A DNA stretch of 64,000 nucleotides from Paraspadella gotoi (GCA_051294375.1 CM119271.1:11172341-11236340), one strand, 5' to 3'. Positions 1 to 13,444 are shown, counted from the first letter of the stretch. Made by a program: numbers and translations. Notes: generated by a model from the sequence alone, not told the origin.

Positions 1-250
1 GAACAACCATTGAGAGTTTAAATCAGGCGATAGAGTGTGATGTCGGTCATAAAAGAGGGGTAAGAAAAACGAACATATTTGTGATCCAAGCCCGAAAGAT
101 CTCTATCTAAGTCCAGGGATTTGCGAAGGACCAAGGTGAATGTTAAGTGGTTCCGAAGATGCGGTTAGTCAACAGGCGACAGTCGGTTTCTATATATAAA
201 ACGAAAAGGAAGTAACGGGCATTCTATAAGAATTCTGCCCTCAATGGTGT

Positions 251-275
251 NNNNNNNNNNNNNNNNNNNNNNNNN
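251..275. other. Assembly gap, 25 N
   Basis: One of six gaps of exactly 25 N, so probably a placeholder of unknown length. The flanks do not obviously match each other. Confidence 0.95.
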
Positions 276-3200
276 AATCCACCGCGGGGGAATCCTGTTC
301 GAGGAATCCCAATGGAACCATATATTCATCTGATAGGAAGCCAACATCTGGAATAATAAACGAGACTGTAAGAGAGTTTGATGAAAAGCTTGCAAGATTG
401 ATGGAGGCCTTGAACCATCACGACATGCTCCAAATCAGTGGCCAAAGATACGCTATTAGTCAACTTAATGGCGATTAATTTTATTATTGTTTTACCAGAT
501 CTCTATGGTTAAAAACACTTATTATCAAATTGTATAACAACGGAACAACTCAACATATGATTTGCGAACGGAAATCTGCGTTCTGTATTTTTCGGAGGGG
601 CTAAGGGGGGGCGGAAAAGGCGGAAGAATGATCGTTTGATGTCAAATTGGATCGAGAAAGAGAAGAGAATGAGAGGAGTTGTCGTGAATGCTTTTAGAGC
701 AGATGAGAAGAGAGGGAGAAGACAGAGAGAGAAGAGTAGAGAGAGAAGCCCATCTTGTTCGAGAATCAGAGAGAGCAGAGTAAGGGAGAGAGAGAGAAAG
801 AGAAAGAGAGAGAAAGAGGGAGGACAAAAAAAAAAGAATAAAAAAGAGTCGGGGTAGCGCGAGAAAATCGTCGGATCTTGAGGAGAAAATCGAGCATCTT
901 ATACTAGGAAGATACCAGAGACTAGACGGACGACGAGAACGCGGGAACGACTGTCTAATTCCCCTACTCTCAATCTGCCTCCATCTCTTCTCTCCCTCTC
1001 TCTCTCTCTCTCTCACTACATACTCCTCTTCTGCTTCATCTTTTCTGTTGACAATTAAAACTTTTTTTTCTCGGATTGAATGAAGGGATCGAGATGAAAG
1101 AGAAAAATCAAATAGAGAGAGAGGGGAGAGGAAGAGAGAGGAAGAAGAGAAGAAGAGAGAGAAGAGAAGAGAGACCCGAAAGCAATCGCCAAGGGAAATT
1201 GTATGGTCCATTCAACTCATTTTTAAGTCCGTTGACCGCGGAATTCTCAGTTTTCATCGCGTTTATTGGTTTGGTTTTGTTTTTTATTTTTTTGATTTTG
1301 TAATTTAATTATTTGGTCTGTTGCTTTTAAGCGTTGAAAATACAGAGTATTTTCTAAAGACTTCTGTATAGATTAAATAATCTAAATCTACAAACGCTTT
1401 TTTTCAAAATGCTTATTATCATAATTTTGAATAGCATTATATTAGTTCTCTTTATTGATTCCAGAGAAAGAAGCTTTAAATAAAATAATTATGAGCAACA
1501 TCAGGACTGTTCATTCCAGGTCGATGAGGTTCGCATGAAATGACTTTTAAGAGATAAGCGCGCAGATAGAATCAAGATTTAGCAGAGAGTATCAGACAGA
1601 GAGAGAGAAGAGAGAAGAAGAAGAAAGAAGAAGGAGAATAAAAGAGATGGAGAGCATAGATTACGAATAGGCAATCAGCCATTGTCTAATCTCTTCAAAT
1701 AACGTTGATGAATATTCTACGCATTACTATGAAGTAGTGACTGTTTACGGTCCATTCGCCGGCTGAACCTCCGAACGTCGTCATCCGTCGAATTGACTGC
1801 GGAGAGCAAATTACTCAGATTGAGGTAGAGATCGTCGTTTGAAGCACCGAAGAGAAGAAAAAAGGAGACGGAAGAGAACAGCAGAAGAAATTTTATCTGT
1901 ATGACAACGTACGTCATCTCTCACTTCACTTGCACTTACCCAGATTGAGATTTACTATAGAACCTTCACTCTTAATTCACCTCGACCCTACAAGCTGACT
2001 AGACTATATTCCAAAAGCGCACGAATTTACTGTGTGCTAAAACAGACCTAACCAGGCGAATGACCCATGATGTACACCTAGTTCGTACAACCAAGCTATC
2101 CAAAATCATATAACCAAATACTATAAACCAGCCCCTAAAACCCAAAGAACATCCCATAACGCATTTAAAAGTATACAATCTGAGCCTAAGATAAACGATT
2201 TTAGAACAATAGATTTTTGGAGACAAATCCCGCGAACGTATCGGCCTACATTTATCGAGTAGTTTTGAATCGTATGACATTATGCCGTAGTGCGATCACT
2301 AGATATTAAACGCTACTCAGAACCACTAAAAATTCGGCAAAACTTCATAATATTGTTCCTCCGTCTTAAGTATAGAAGTAATGCCACTTGTTACCTAATA
2401 TGAGAAACCGCAGGCAATGAACAAAATAACGATCAACAACTGCAAATTCTTAACACGATCTCCCTTACCCACCTTCCCGACGAAAAAGTAGAACGAGAGA
2501 ACACCCGAAGAGACGAAGAGACCTCGCAAATTTTCGCTTTCTCATTTCTCAGAAAGGATACCAAAACCGTGACGGAAGCGGCCCCCCGTTCACACCCTTC
2601 CCCTTATTACCACCTGTTCACTACCATAGTAGATAGATCCCCTGATACTTCCGATTGACTGTAAAGCGCCCACAAAGTAAGGACTGCGAGAATAAGAACA
2701 AAGACAGAACAGACAGACGACGGCAACGCGACAACAACAACACACGGACAAGAACGTCGGTTCAGACATGACTGCCCTGAAGCCATTTTTGTAGGTCTAT
2801 CAATTCACGCACCGCAACGCCCCTCGTTTTCCAAGCCCAAAACAGAGAACGAACAACAACGGACCATACCGAACTAACTTCCCTTTTCTGTGCGTTTGAC
2901 ATCCCACATGCCGTCCCCACCCTCCTACGCCCTCTCTCTCTCTTTCTCTCTCTCAATTCTCTCTCAGTTCTATCTCTCTCATCTCTCTCTTCTCCGTTCT
3001 CTCTCTCTCTCTCTCTCACTCTTCTACATCTGATCTCTTCTTCTTTCTTCTTTTTCTCTCTCCTCTACTCTTCTTATGTCTGCATCCTTGGGAGAAACAA
3101 AACGTCTGTCTCTGCTGCGTCGTGATTGACAGAACTAAATGCTCACGAAACTTCAGTTCCAGTCTTGCTGTATTCTTTTGTCTTGCGCTTGGTCTCGTCG

Positions 3201-5149
3201 TGTTGCTTTTGATATTGGGGGAAAAAGCTGAGAGGGGAGAGAGATAAGGTGAGAAAGCGGGAAGGGAGGGTGAAAGGGGGCCCAGCCCTCGTTTCCAGTT
3301 TTGTATCCACTTTCTGAAAGCATGAGAACGCGAATTTGCGAGCACTCGTTTTGGGTTTTTTATTTGGGGAAGTAGGGGTAAGGGAGTGGAATAGTGTGAG
3401 TTACCTTGGGGAAGTAGAGGTCATTACAGAAAGGAAAAAGGGCAGGAAAAAAAAAGGAATTTAGGATTTAGGGCATTAGCGTAGTCTACCTACCTTAGTT
3501 AATGAACTATGCCCAATCCAAAGTTCAAAACTTACTAAATAAAATGGACGCGCGAACGGTTTGCGGATGTATCCACCAAAAATTAATGTTTAAAATATAG
3601 AAGATGAATTTTAATGTAGGGATTGGAGGGCATAGTTAATATTGTGTTAATGATTCTGGATAACTTTCGTGTAGAAACTAGGGTTAAAGATTCTGATTAG
3701 CTTTAAAACAAAAATTCGCCTTTTGCGAAAAATAGCATCCAGCTACAATTGAAGGACGAGGGAAAAAAAGAGGAATGTTCAATAACGTAAAATAAGGGTA
3801 TAAGTATGCAACAGTGAGAGAAAGAAAGAAAGAAAAATCCCTCTTCCGCTCTTTCCGGCGCTCAACGACGACCAATGACGACGACGACGACGACGACGAC
3901 GACCGTCCACGGTGAAACGCGCACATGCACGAACACTACAATAAAGCATAAAACTCATCATTCACCGATGAAGACGATAGAAAGCTGAAATGTATAAAAT
4001 GATATATAAATTTTTTCAAAAAAAGATAAATGCTATTGACATGACTCGAGTTGGAAATATTCTTTATACGTTCTTTCTCGAATCAATAAGGATCACAATT
4101 AATAAGTTACTTCAAAAATAATTAAAAACCACATTTGAAACGCGATATTGTCAGGATTTAATTATTAACCATACGAAGTCTCTTTCAAATCTGTCTTCAA
4201 CGCCTTAAAAACGAAACCCAAAGATATAAAATTCCAAAAAAAAAACAAAAAAACCAAAAAAAAACAACAACCAAAACAAAAACAGGAAAAAACGAGGAAA
4301 ATCTATCCGCTCACGGAAAAAGAGTTGAAATACGACCATTACCAACTTCTACTCACTGGTCCGAATTGCTTCGGTCTCTCGTCTACTCTTCTCTCTCTCT
4401 CTTTACTCTCTCCTTCTTCTCGCTCTCTCTCTCTCCTCTCATCTTTCGATTTTCTCTCTTCCACTCTCGACCTCCCTCCCTTCGACCATTCAATCCTCCG
4501 ACAAAAAAAAAGTCTTTAATTTGTAACCCAGAAAGAGAGAGAGAGAGAAGAGAGAGAGAAGAGAGAGTAAGACCCAGGATGTGAATAGAGAGATAAGAAG
4601 ATAGGAGAGTAGAATAGACAGTCCCGTCGGTAAAAGGTCCTTTCGGCTCGGATCATACGTAACCGATCCGTCGTCCGCAGTCAAACTCATCCTAAATCTC
4701 CCTCCCAAGGAAAATCGACATCTTCTCGGCCCGCACCCGATACTAATATTTCCGTATTCTCTACTCACTTTTTACCTATATCTCCCTTCTTTAGCAATCA
4801 GATCTCTAATCCGCTCTCTCAACTCTCTTCTCTCCTCCTTCTTCTCTCCTCTCTCCTCTCTTCTCTACTCGTCCTCTCAGTCTCTCTCTCTCTCTCTTCT
4901 CATCTCTATCTCTTCGATACCAATAACAATTGTTTTTTTTCCGGCGCCTTCACCCAAATTCTTCCCGACCGCCCTACGAACTCTTACTACCCTATATTGG
5001 GCTTGAGCTCAAAATTCTCTTTACTCTTCAATGAGGCTCGAACTTAAAGGCCGCAATTTTGATTCGACGATGCTCGGAAATCAAGTTAGGCCTTATTGTC
5101 TTCCAAGATGCCAATTTAGTCTTTAATTAAGGATTAGGTTATAATAAGG
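276..5149. other. Noncoding, purine/pyrimidine tracts
   Basis: AT-rich sequence with GA-rich (636-860, 1085-1180, 1595-1650) and CT-rich (2925-3075, 4375-4480, 4810-4915) stretches and a (GAC)n run at 3876-3903. The frames are low complexity. No exon with splice borders and domain-like content is seen. Confidence 0.6.
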
Positions 5150-5270
5150 TTGAGACTTCGTTTGTTGATTGTGTTTAGAGTTAATAATTAGGGTTGAAAT
5201 TAGGTTAGGTTAGGTTAGGGTGAATTTTGAGAGTTAGAGTTATAGTTTTAGGTAGGATTGTTATTAGGTA
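5150..5270. repeat. TTAGG-like degenerate tract
   Basis: taggttaggttaggttaggg at about 5201-5220, with looser copies around it. Similar loose tracts lie at 35340-35450, 36890-36990 and 54040-54230. They are too irregular to be telomere. Confidence 0.5.
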
Positions 5271-5289
5271 GCATCTATGTTTTTTCGCC

Positions 5290-5890
5290 TATCCACATAT
5301 ATCCGATCACTCCAGCACTTCCTCGCTCTAACAATATCGATAAACTCCAGCCCATTCTCACTCTCAAACATTATACAAATCACCTCCAGCTCATCCCTCC
5401 GCTTCTAAATTTAATCAACTCCAGCCCACCACTTCCTTGCTTAAATACTCAAAAACTCCAGCTTCCATATCACCCCGACTAATCATCCAACTCATACTGC
5501 TAAATAATGCTCTCCATAATTCTCCACTAAATATAATACCCTTCCCAAGCTATATTCCTCAAATCATCACCCAGCCCATCTCCTTCCATCTATACATTCC
5601 ATATCCAAGCTCACTCCACTCCATCTTCACGTCTCTCTAAACCTTGCCTCACATACTCCATCACACTTCTCCGCTCTATCTATTCTCATCCCTCCTTCAT
5701 CCTTCCCTCTAATACTCAATCTTCCAGCCCTTTCCTCGCTCTAATACCGATACCGCCCAGGCCCATCTTCACTCCAAAATTCAATCACTCATGCCCTCCT
5801 CCCTCTCATACTATACTCGATCCCTCGTCCAGCCTCTATCCCTACCATCATCCATTCCTGCGCACCTCGATCAGCCTCATGTCTCCTTCT
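5290..5890. repeat. Degenerate CTCCAGCCC minisatellite
   Basis: aactccagcc or ctccagctc recurs every 35-50 bp in a C/T/A-rich stretch. Short frames here are repeat translations. Confidence 0.6.
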
Positions 5891-7195
5891 CAAGGAAGCT
5901 TATTAATCTTCCATATGGAAAGATTGAGGATTCGGTAGTTTGTCGAAGGGGCGTGTTATCGGGAAAGGTAGGGACGAGGGGAGGCGAGGAATGAGGGCTA
6001 TGAGAGCGGAGTGAAGGCATGAGATGACGAGGGTAGAGGTGGAAGGGGACGTGTTGGAAAAGAGGCTGGGAAGTGAGAAGGTGAGAGAAGGGGGAAAGGG
6101 GAGAAGCACCGGGTAAAGGGAGTGGAAAATGCGAGAGGTTGGAGAAATACCGAGATTAAGAGAAGATGGTTAGAAAATAGGGTGCGACGAGGATGTGGAA
6201 AACAGATGGGAACAAAGAGTTGTGGAAGAGGATGTGGAAGAGAGAGATGTGAATGGAAAAGATGGTGGGAAAAAGTAGTTTAAAAAAATAAACACGAGAA
6301 ACTGCGAATTGGTTCGATGAACCACATTATATTCCGAATATTGATTCAAATAATGTCGACAATTCGTAGATATGGTTTAAAAACGTAAGTGAAAATTAGA
6401 ATTAAAGTGAAAGATTCATGTACACACGAACTGAATAGAAACAATTCATTTGATTAACGTTTAAAAAAACGCCACTTTTTTTTTTCCAGCACCTTATTTT
6501 CAATGATCAGCATCAAAAAACATATCCCGCCAATCAACCACTTGCACTACCTTACCACGCCCTCTACAAGCTACGAAACACAAAAAGGACTCAGAGGAAG
6601 AGAAGAGAAGCGAGAGAGAAACAGAAGACGAAGATAGAAGAGAAAGGAGAGAAAAGAAACTAAATCCCGAACTGCCTCTGGAAGAAACCATACTCTCTTG
6701 GGAAGAAGATCCAATACTACTTGCAAACGAGATAGAGACAAAGTGGCACAACCGTGGTTTTCTTTTCTCTCTGTCTCTTTGTCTGTCGGTCTCTCGCTTT
6801 CTCTCTCTCTTTCCTTCTCTCTCCATCCTTTCCCGTCCATTTTGTCTCCCCGAATTTGACTTTAAAGAGCTCTCCATCTCTCCCACCCTTCCCCTCTCCC
6901 CCTTTTCTCTCCCTCCCCCCATCCTCAGCCCATGACCCGAGTTGAAAAAAGTGAAAATCGTCTCCCGGATAAACCGTCTGAGCGGCGACCCCCATTCTTT
7001 CCGCCATTTTAAGTCGCTAGAGGCGCTGGCGGTGCTCGAGAGTTTAGCGGCGCGAGGGTTGCAAAGTCGTAGGGGCGTGGGATGGGGGAATGCCGGTGGG
7101 CGCAGGTAGTGATAGCGGAAAGGCCCGTCCGGAGTGGCTTGTAGTCGGACGTTGCGACTAGTTCATCTTACTAACATAAGCCTGACGCTTTTATT
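5891..7195. other. Noncoding, with a small CpG-rich patch at 6970-7150
   Basis: Purine-rich at 5900-6280 and 6590-6680, and CT-rich at 6750-6920. The CpG-rich patch contains CCGCCATTTT (7001-7010), a YY1-type motif, and could be a promoter; nothing downstream confirms it. Confidence 0.45.
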
Positions 7196-7390
7196 AGTGT
7201 CCTGTAGACTCATCGAGTAATACCATCAGCTCATGAACAATGGTACTTACCCTTTGGGAAGCATGAGGACGGCCGTAAACCTCTCTGAGTGCGTGGAAAA
7301 TCTTCGAGCTTGATTCCAAACCCACGACCCATTCCAATGGCTATCGGAGGGGTTTCAAGAAGTTGCGGAAAGCACTATTTAGCCTTATAT
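7196..7390 (+). mobile_element. R1 SINE, diverged copy
   Basis: This copy shares with 40305-40543 the order agactcatcgag (A-box position), ccatcagctcatgaa, gaggacggccgtaaac, gcgtggaaaatc, ttccaaacccacgacccattcc and agaagttgcgga. The B-box hairpin is lost, so it should be inactive. Confidence 0.72.
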
Positions 7391-7433
7391 TCACACTTTC
7401 TTAGTTTGATCTTATATGTTTTTATATGAAATT

Positions 7434-7712
7434 TGTGCAACCAATATAAAAATTATCCATTAATTTAATAAAAAAGCTATCTTGCCCCTGACTTTGGACA
7501 GGCTTTGGTGATTCAAGACTTCCATCACTCTTGCAACAAACTTTCAATCAAGACTCTCTCACAGTCTCGTTTATTCACTCCAAGAGTACCTGGCTTCCCT
7601 ATCGATGAAGTAGTATGATATTTCAAAGAAAGTTTCAATTGTATGAAAAGACCACTCCTTTAAGTATCTGTTCGGGGATTACTATATTGTACTCCGCCCA
7701 GCATCATGTTTT
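7434..7712 (+). repeat. R2 dispersed repeat, copy 1
   Basis: A family about 280 bp long runs ccaatataaaaattatcc, aagctatcttgcccctgac, a middle with aagactctctcac, then acctggcttccc, atgaaaagaccactcc and tactatattgtactc. Copies are at 8434-8500, 42610-42735, 43690-43925 and 53668-53885, all in the same orientation. No terminal inverted repeats or pol III boxes are obvious, so the class is unknown. Confidence 0.75.
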
Positions 7713-7849
7713 TTTTCCGCTTTGAATTGTAGGTAGAGAAAGAAGGCCACGGAAGACTCGTTTTGCCAAAGACCATGCCATGCCGACATGAATAAACATG
7801 GAAATGAAAGTTTAAAAAAACTCTCCGCCGACAAAGAAACGAATAAAGT

Positions 7850-7905
7850 GTGGCAACCGGATGGTGGACGTGAGGCGGTGTGAATATATCGCCACAAAAA
7901 ATCCA
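7850..7905 (+). mobile_element. R4 3' end fragment
   Basis: acgtgaggcggtgtgaatat followed by atcgccac matches the R4 end seen at 22272 and 26325. Confidence 0.6.
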
Positions 7906-8433
7906 TTTCGTTATAGAAGGACGGACGTAACGAATAAAATATTTACCCGTTATACGATCGTAAGTACATGTGTTATTTGCTATGAATCATAAAGACACTG
8001 GCTTTCTGTCGATTTCCCCGGGCGAAAAAAAAATATAATTTTATTTATATTTTTGAATTTTCTATGTTTTTATTTTTGTTTATATCATCTATTTACTTTC
8101 GTCATTTTATTTTTCCGTGTCTTTTAATTAATTTTAATTTTAAATAATTTTATTACTTTTTTGTTTTATTTTATATATTTTCCCATTTTTTCTCTCAATT
8201 TTTCAAGTTTCGCTTCATTATTCTTATTTTTCATTTTTCATTTTTCTTTTCTTTTCTTTTTTTTTCTTCCTCAGTCGTCCAGGTTCTCACTGGTACAAAA
8301 AATGACCGGATCGACGGAAGAGGTCAAAACGTGACCCTTTCGCCATTCGCCCACTCCACTTCACGGTGGTCGATCGCTCTCACTTCTTGTGAAACAACTT
8401 CCCAACTTTGTCGCCAGAATATTTAAAGAAATT

Positions 8434-8500
8434 TGTTGAACCAATATAAAAATTATCCATTAATTTAATAACTAAGCTATCTTGCCCCTTACTTTGAGAT
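8434..8500 (+). repeat. R2 dispersed repeat, fragment
   Basis: Only the first part is present (ccaatataaaaattatcc to ctatcttgccccttac), nearly identical to 7440-7490. Confidence 0.75.
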
Positions 8501-8656
8501 TTAAACTTTTTTTTGGAAACCCACGTTTTCAGCTGACACCCCCTATTCCACCATAACGAAAACCACCCTTGGTCCTAACCACCTCTTAGCCCGTCAACGA
8601 CAACAACAACGACAACAACAACAACTCCCCACCGTCGCTTTTTTTCCCAGACGCCG

Positions 8657-9492
8657 NNNNNNNNNNNNNNNNNNNNNNNNNNNNNNNNNNNNNNNNNNNN
8701 NNNNNNNNNNNNNNNNNNNNNNNNNNNNNNNNNNNNNNNNNNNNNNNNNNNNNNNNNNNNNNNNNNNNNNNNNNNNNNNNNNNNNNNNNNNNNNNNNNNN
8801 NNNNNNNNNNNNNNNNNNNNNNNNNNNNNNNNNNNNNNNNNNNNNNNNNNNNNNNNNNNNNNNNNNNNNNNNNNNNNNNNNNNNNNNNNNNNNNNNNNNN
8901 NNNNNNNNNNNNNNNNNNNNNNNNNNNNNNNNNNNNNNNNNNNNNNNNNNNNNNNNNNNNNNNNNNNNNNNNNNNNNNNNNNNNNNNNNNNNNNNNNNNN
9001 NNNNNNNNNNNNNNNNNNNNNNNNNNNNNNNNNNNNNNNNNNNNNNNNNNNNNNNNNNNNNNNNNNNNNNNNNNNNNNNNNNNNNNNNNNNNNNNNNNNN
9101 NNNNNNNNNNNNNNNNNNNNNNNNNNNNNNNNNNNNNNNNNNNNNNNNNNNNNNNNNNNNNNNNNNNNNNNNNNNNNNNNNNNNNNNNNNNNNNNNNNNN
9201 NNNNNNNNNNNNNNNNNNNNNNNNNNNNNNNNNNNNNNNNNNNNNNNNNNNNNNNNNNNNNNNNNNNNNNNNNNNNNNNNNNNNNNNNNNNNNNNNNNNN
9301 NNNNNNNNNNNNNNNNNNNNNNNNNNNNNNNNNNNNNNNNNNNNNNNNNNNNNNNNNNNNNNNNNNNNNNNNNNNNNNNNNNNNNNNNNNNNNNNNNNNN
9401 NNNNNNNNNNNNNNNNNNNNNNNNNNNNNNNNNNNNNNNNNNNNNNNNNNNNNNNNNNNNNNNNNNNNNNNNNNNNNNNNNNNNNNNNNNNN
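8657..9492. other. Assembly gap, 836 N
   Basis: Unsequenced. Long apparent frames across it contain only undefined residues. An R4 fragment emerges at the right edge. Confidence 0.98.
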
Positions 9493-9533
9493 CCAATGGG
9501 CATCACAGGCAACCCGGCTGTTGCCATAAATCA
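9493..9533 (-). mobile_element. R4 fragment at the edge of an N gap
   Basis: ccaatgggcatcac..ggcaacccggctgttgcc matches the R4 head side, as at 22510-22548. The rest is presumably in the gap 8657-9492. Confidence 0.65.
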
Positions 9534-9757
9534 CGATTTCTTTGAAAGGAAAAAGAGAAAATGAGAGAAAAGGGATTTTTTTTAGGAGGAGAAGAAAAAA
9601 AAACGAGATTTGAGATGTGAATTTAGAAAAAAAAGAGAGAATGAGGTCGTTTTTTTTATTGTTTTTTTTTTTTTAGAAAAAACATTTGATCGAGAGAGTA
9701 AGAGGTTTGAGGATAGATTTAGGGTAAGTTTCGAATTTTAGTTGTTGAAGAGACATG

Positions 9758-9810
9758 ATTTAGTATTAAGCAATTCGTAGTGGGATTTACTATTTGGATG
9801 AATTATTTTG

Positions 9811-9855
<45 letters not shown>

Positions 9856-9957
9856 ACTGCCTTGAAAAATGATTCGTCCATAAGAATTGAAATATTGAAA
9901 AAAAAAAATAATAAAAATGCTCTTGTAAAGCCCTCTACGAATTGCTTAATACTAAAG
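9758..9957. repeat. Small element with 33-bp terminal inverted repeats around (CT)n
   Basis: Arms 9758-9790 and 9925-9957 are inverted copies with three mismatches (core AGTATTAAGCAATTCGTAG). They flank a (CT)n run and AT-rich sequence. Nearby direct repeats AAGTTTCGAATTT (9726-9738) and AAGTTTCAAATTT (9955-9967) could be remnants of an insertion duplication. MITE-like, unassigned. Confidence 0.5.
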
Positions 9958-10267
9958 TTTCAAATTTCTTTTTAAAAAAATACACAAGTATAGGGGGGAA
10001 AATAATAAACAAGCTATAACAATATTTAATGCGTCGCGCCGCATCTCTCTTTCGTGTTTTCCGTGTTATAAGAATTTATTGAAACGTAATGATGATAAAT
10101 TAATTAACAAACAGACAGACCGACCTAAAATTGATTTTTTCGAGTTGCTCGCGGCGAAGCTAAAGATAAAAATAAAGAAACATTTTAAAGACATATTGAA
10201 GATATATAAAATATATTAAAGACATAATGAAGGAAGCAACATGAGAAAAAAAATAGTTTTTTTGGGG

Positions 10268-11169
10268 NNNNNNNNNNNNNNNNNNNNNNNNNNNNNNNNN
10301 NNNNNNNNNNNNNNNNNNNNNNNNNNNNNNNNNNNNNNNNNNNNNNNNNNNNNNNNNNNNNNNNNNNNNNNNNNNNNNNNNNNNNNNNNNNNNNNNNNNN
10401 NNNNNNNNNNNNNNNNNNNNNNNNNNNNNNNNNNNNNNNNNNNNNNNNNNNNNNNNNNNNNNNNNNNNNNNNNNNNNNNNNNNNNNNNNNNNNNNNNNNN
10501 NNNNNNNNNNNNNNNNNNNNNNNNNNNNNNNNNNNNNNNNNNNNNNNNNNNNNNNNNNNNNNNNNNNNNNNNNNNNNNNNNNNNNNNNNNNNNNNNNNNN
10601 NNNNNNNNNNNNNNNNNNNNNNNNNNNNNNNNNNNNNNNNNNNNNNNNNNNNNNNNNNNNNNNNNNNNNNNNNNNNNNNNNNNNNNNNNNNNNNNNNNNN
10701 NNNNNNNNNNNNNNNNNNNNNNNNNNNNNNNNNNNNNNNNNNNNNNNNNNNNNNNNNNNNNNNNNNNNNNNNNNNNNNNNNNNNNNNNNNNNNNNNNNNN
10801 NNNNNNNNNNNNNNNNNNNNNNNNNNNNNNNNNNNNNNNNNNNNNNNNNNNNNNNNNNNNNNNNNNNNNNNNNNNNNNNNNNNNNNNNNNNNNNNNNNNN
10901 NNNNNNNNNNNNNNNNNNNNNNNNNNNNNNNNNNNNNNNNNNNNNNNNNNNNNNNNNNNNNNNNNNNNNNNNNNNNNNNNNNNNNNNNNNNNNNNNNNNN
11001 NNNNNNNNNNNNNNNNNNNNNNNNNNNNNNNNNNNNNNNNNNNNNNNNNNNNNNNNNNNNNNNNNNNNNNNNNNNNNNNNNNNNNNNNNNNNNNNNNNNN
11101 NNNNNNNNNNNNNNNNNNNNNNNNNNNNNNNNNNNNNNNNNNNNNNNNNNNNNNNNNNNNNNNNNNNNN
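10268..11169. other. Assembly gap, 902 N
   Basis: Unsequenced. Frames drawn across it are not evidence of a gene. Confidence 0.98.
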
Positions 11170-11829
11170 ATGAATTCATTTGAATAGAAATGAAGAAAAA
11201 AAGGACATGTATAAATCAAAATGAATATTGGAAGGAGCGTTGATGGACCTTCTGAAATGAAAGGAAAAAAATGGGAAACAAATACTACATGACTACAATT
11301 AAAGAAAATTTATTGAAGAAACTGAATTCAGTATTTGGGAGGAAAATTTCGTAAAATAAGCTAAAAAAAAAGAAAGTTTATTTGGCCGGAAAATAATTAA
11401 AAAAAAAACAGAAATGAATTAATTTCGCTGATTTAATTCGAGCGAAAAATCGAATCAAATGAAACAAAAGGAAAATGAATTTTAAGGCTCGAATCGTCGT
11501 CGTCGTCGTCGTCGTCTTAATTGTCGTTGTTGTTGTTGTCGTCGTCGTCGTTTGCCCTTTATAGAGAATCGGTGCCATCGAGAAGTCGGGCGCAGACAGA
11601 CGCGTCGTGCGCTGTTGCGCTTTTTTTTTTCGAAACGCCCCGCTACCCTTTTGACTTGACGTGACACTGTCTAAACAAGGGATAAGGCTTCGTGATATTT
11701 CTCATACTACGTGACACGCTTTGGCGCTTCCAACAGGCGAGACCTCTTCCCGACTCTCTACGATACGTTCTGCCGCTCCCTGGCTTTCTTTCTTCTCACA
11801 CGCTATGTCTGTTCTTGAAGCGTCCTGCC

Positions 11830-12030
11830 AAACCCTGACACTCCCTTATTAACTTCAAAACGCCTTACCCCGCCCAGATACAGCATTACACTCTCTGACA
11901 CTCCCTGCCACTCAATGACTCTCCAGTACACACGCTGCCACTTTATGTCTCTCCCTGATATCCTGTGTCACTCCCAGACTTTTCCTAACGCTTTCCTGCC
12001 ACACTCTGTCACTCCCTGCAACGTTCCATG
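11830..12030. repeat. GACACTCCCTGCCACTC minisatellite
   Basis: Units such as ctgacactccctgccactc repeat here. The reverse complement of the same motif (gagtgtcaggcggtgag) forms 13445-13665. Confidence 0.7.
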
Positions 12031-13444
12031 CAGAGTAAAGGTCCTATTGGACAAGTTCGACCCAAAGTTATCGAGGACGGTGCTCTATTGGAGAATGTTT
12101 GAAATTGTTTAAAATATCAATTATACATTTTATTAACACCGATTGCTTACTTAAGATTCTCTTATTTGCAGCTACTTGGTTGCACCATCGATTTGAGTTT
12201 ATTAATTATTATCACCATAGCAACCAAACGCAAATCGGCGTCGGCGATTTAAGCGATATAAGTTGACGATATTGCAAACACAACTGACGCCAGCCACGCA
12301 ACCACCACGGCAAGCTTCGCCTCCGCCGCCGCCGCCTCACGCCGCAGGCCGCTGCCGCCCGCCGCGGCGACCGCAGGAGTCTCATCATTTTTCTTTTACG
12401 GACCCACCACGATTCGGGGGACCTTCTATCGCTGATCCCTGGCCTTGACACGATGGAGAGGGAGGAGGAAGAGGAGGAGGAGGAGAAGGAGGAAAAGAAA
12501 ACGGAAGGAAAGAGATGGAGGAAACGGAGGAAAGAAAAGAAAGAAAAAGAAAAAAACTCGGAATCTCTGCGATTTTAAATTTTCATGACGCGAAATGTTT
12601 TTCGTTCGACCAAGGGCGTAAATCCCGTCGATTTTCTAAACTCTGTCTCTGTCTCTCTCTCTCTATCTCTCTCTCTCTTTCCCCGCTATTTCTTTCCGTT
12701 GATATTGTCTGTCAGTCTGTCTGCCTGTCAGTCTGTCTTTTTGTTTTCTTTTTTCACTCTTTGTCTCTTCGTCCTCCGATCAATTCTCTCCTCCCTCTCC
12801 TTCTTCTTCTCTTTCCCTCTCTCTCTCTCTCCTCCTCTCTCTCTCCTCTCTTCCTTCTCTTCCTCCTCCTCTCTGTCTCTCTCCTCTCTTCTCCCTTCTT
12901 CTTACGTCTTCTCGTCGCTCCGCTCCCCCGACCCTCTCCCGGCTTCTTCATCTTCTCCTCTCTCCTACCGTTCTCTGTCCTCCTGCAGCAGTCCTTCTTC
13001 TCACCTCCTCCTTCTTCCTCCTTCGTCTCTCGCATCCCTTTTCTCTTCCTTTTTTTCCTTTCTCTTTTCTTATTCTCTCCTCATTATCTTTCATGTTTCA
13101 TGTCTTCCTCTTTCCTCTCCCTCCTCTCTCGATTTCTCTCACTCCCCTCCTTCTCATCGAGTCTCTCATCTCTCTCCTCGACCCTCGACAAAAGATTCAC
13201 GATCGGACGTCGTCTTCCCCGTTTTTCTTCTTCTTCCTCTTCTTTTCCATTTTCCATTTATTTCTCTTCTTGTCCATTTTTCCCACTTTCTGTCCATTTT
13301 TTTTTCTCTTTGTCCATTTTTTCCCCATTTTTTGTCCATTTATCTCTCGTTAATCTCTCTCTCTTTTTTTTTCGAGGGGTGCCTCCTTCCTCGAGAGACA
13401 CTCGGGTCGGGACGGACGGGCTCTCGCCGGGAGCCGCCGTCGAG
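12031..13444. other. Noncoding, CT-rich
   Basis: A GCC-rich patch (12295-12375), then about 750 bp of T/C-rich sequence. The 300-residue Ser/Leu/Phe frames are low complexity and overlap in two frames. No gene is seen. Confidence 0.65.

Noticed and set aside
8575-11219. Frames of 300-340 residues
   Set aside because: They consist almost entirely of N positions from the two large gaps.
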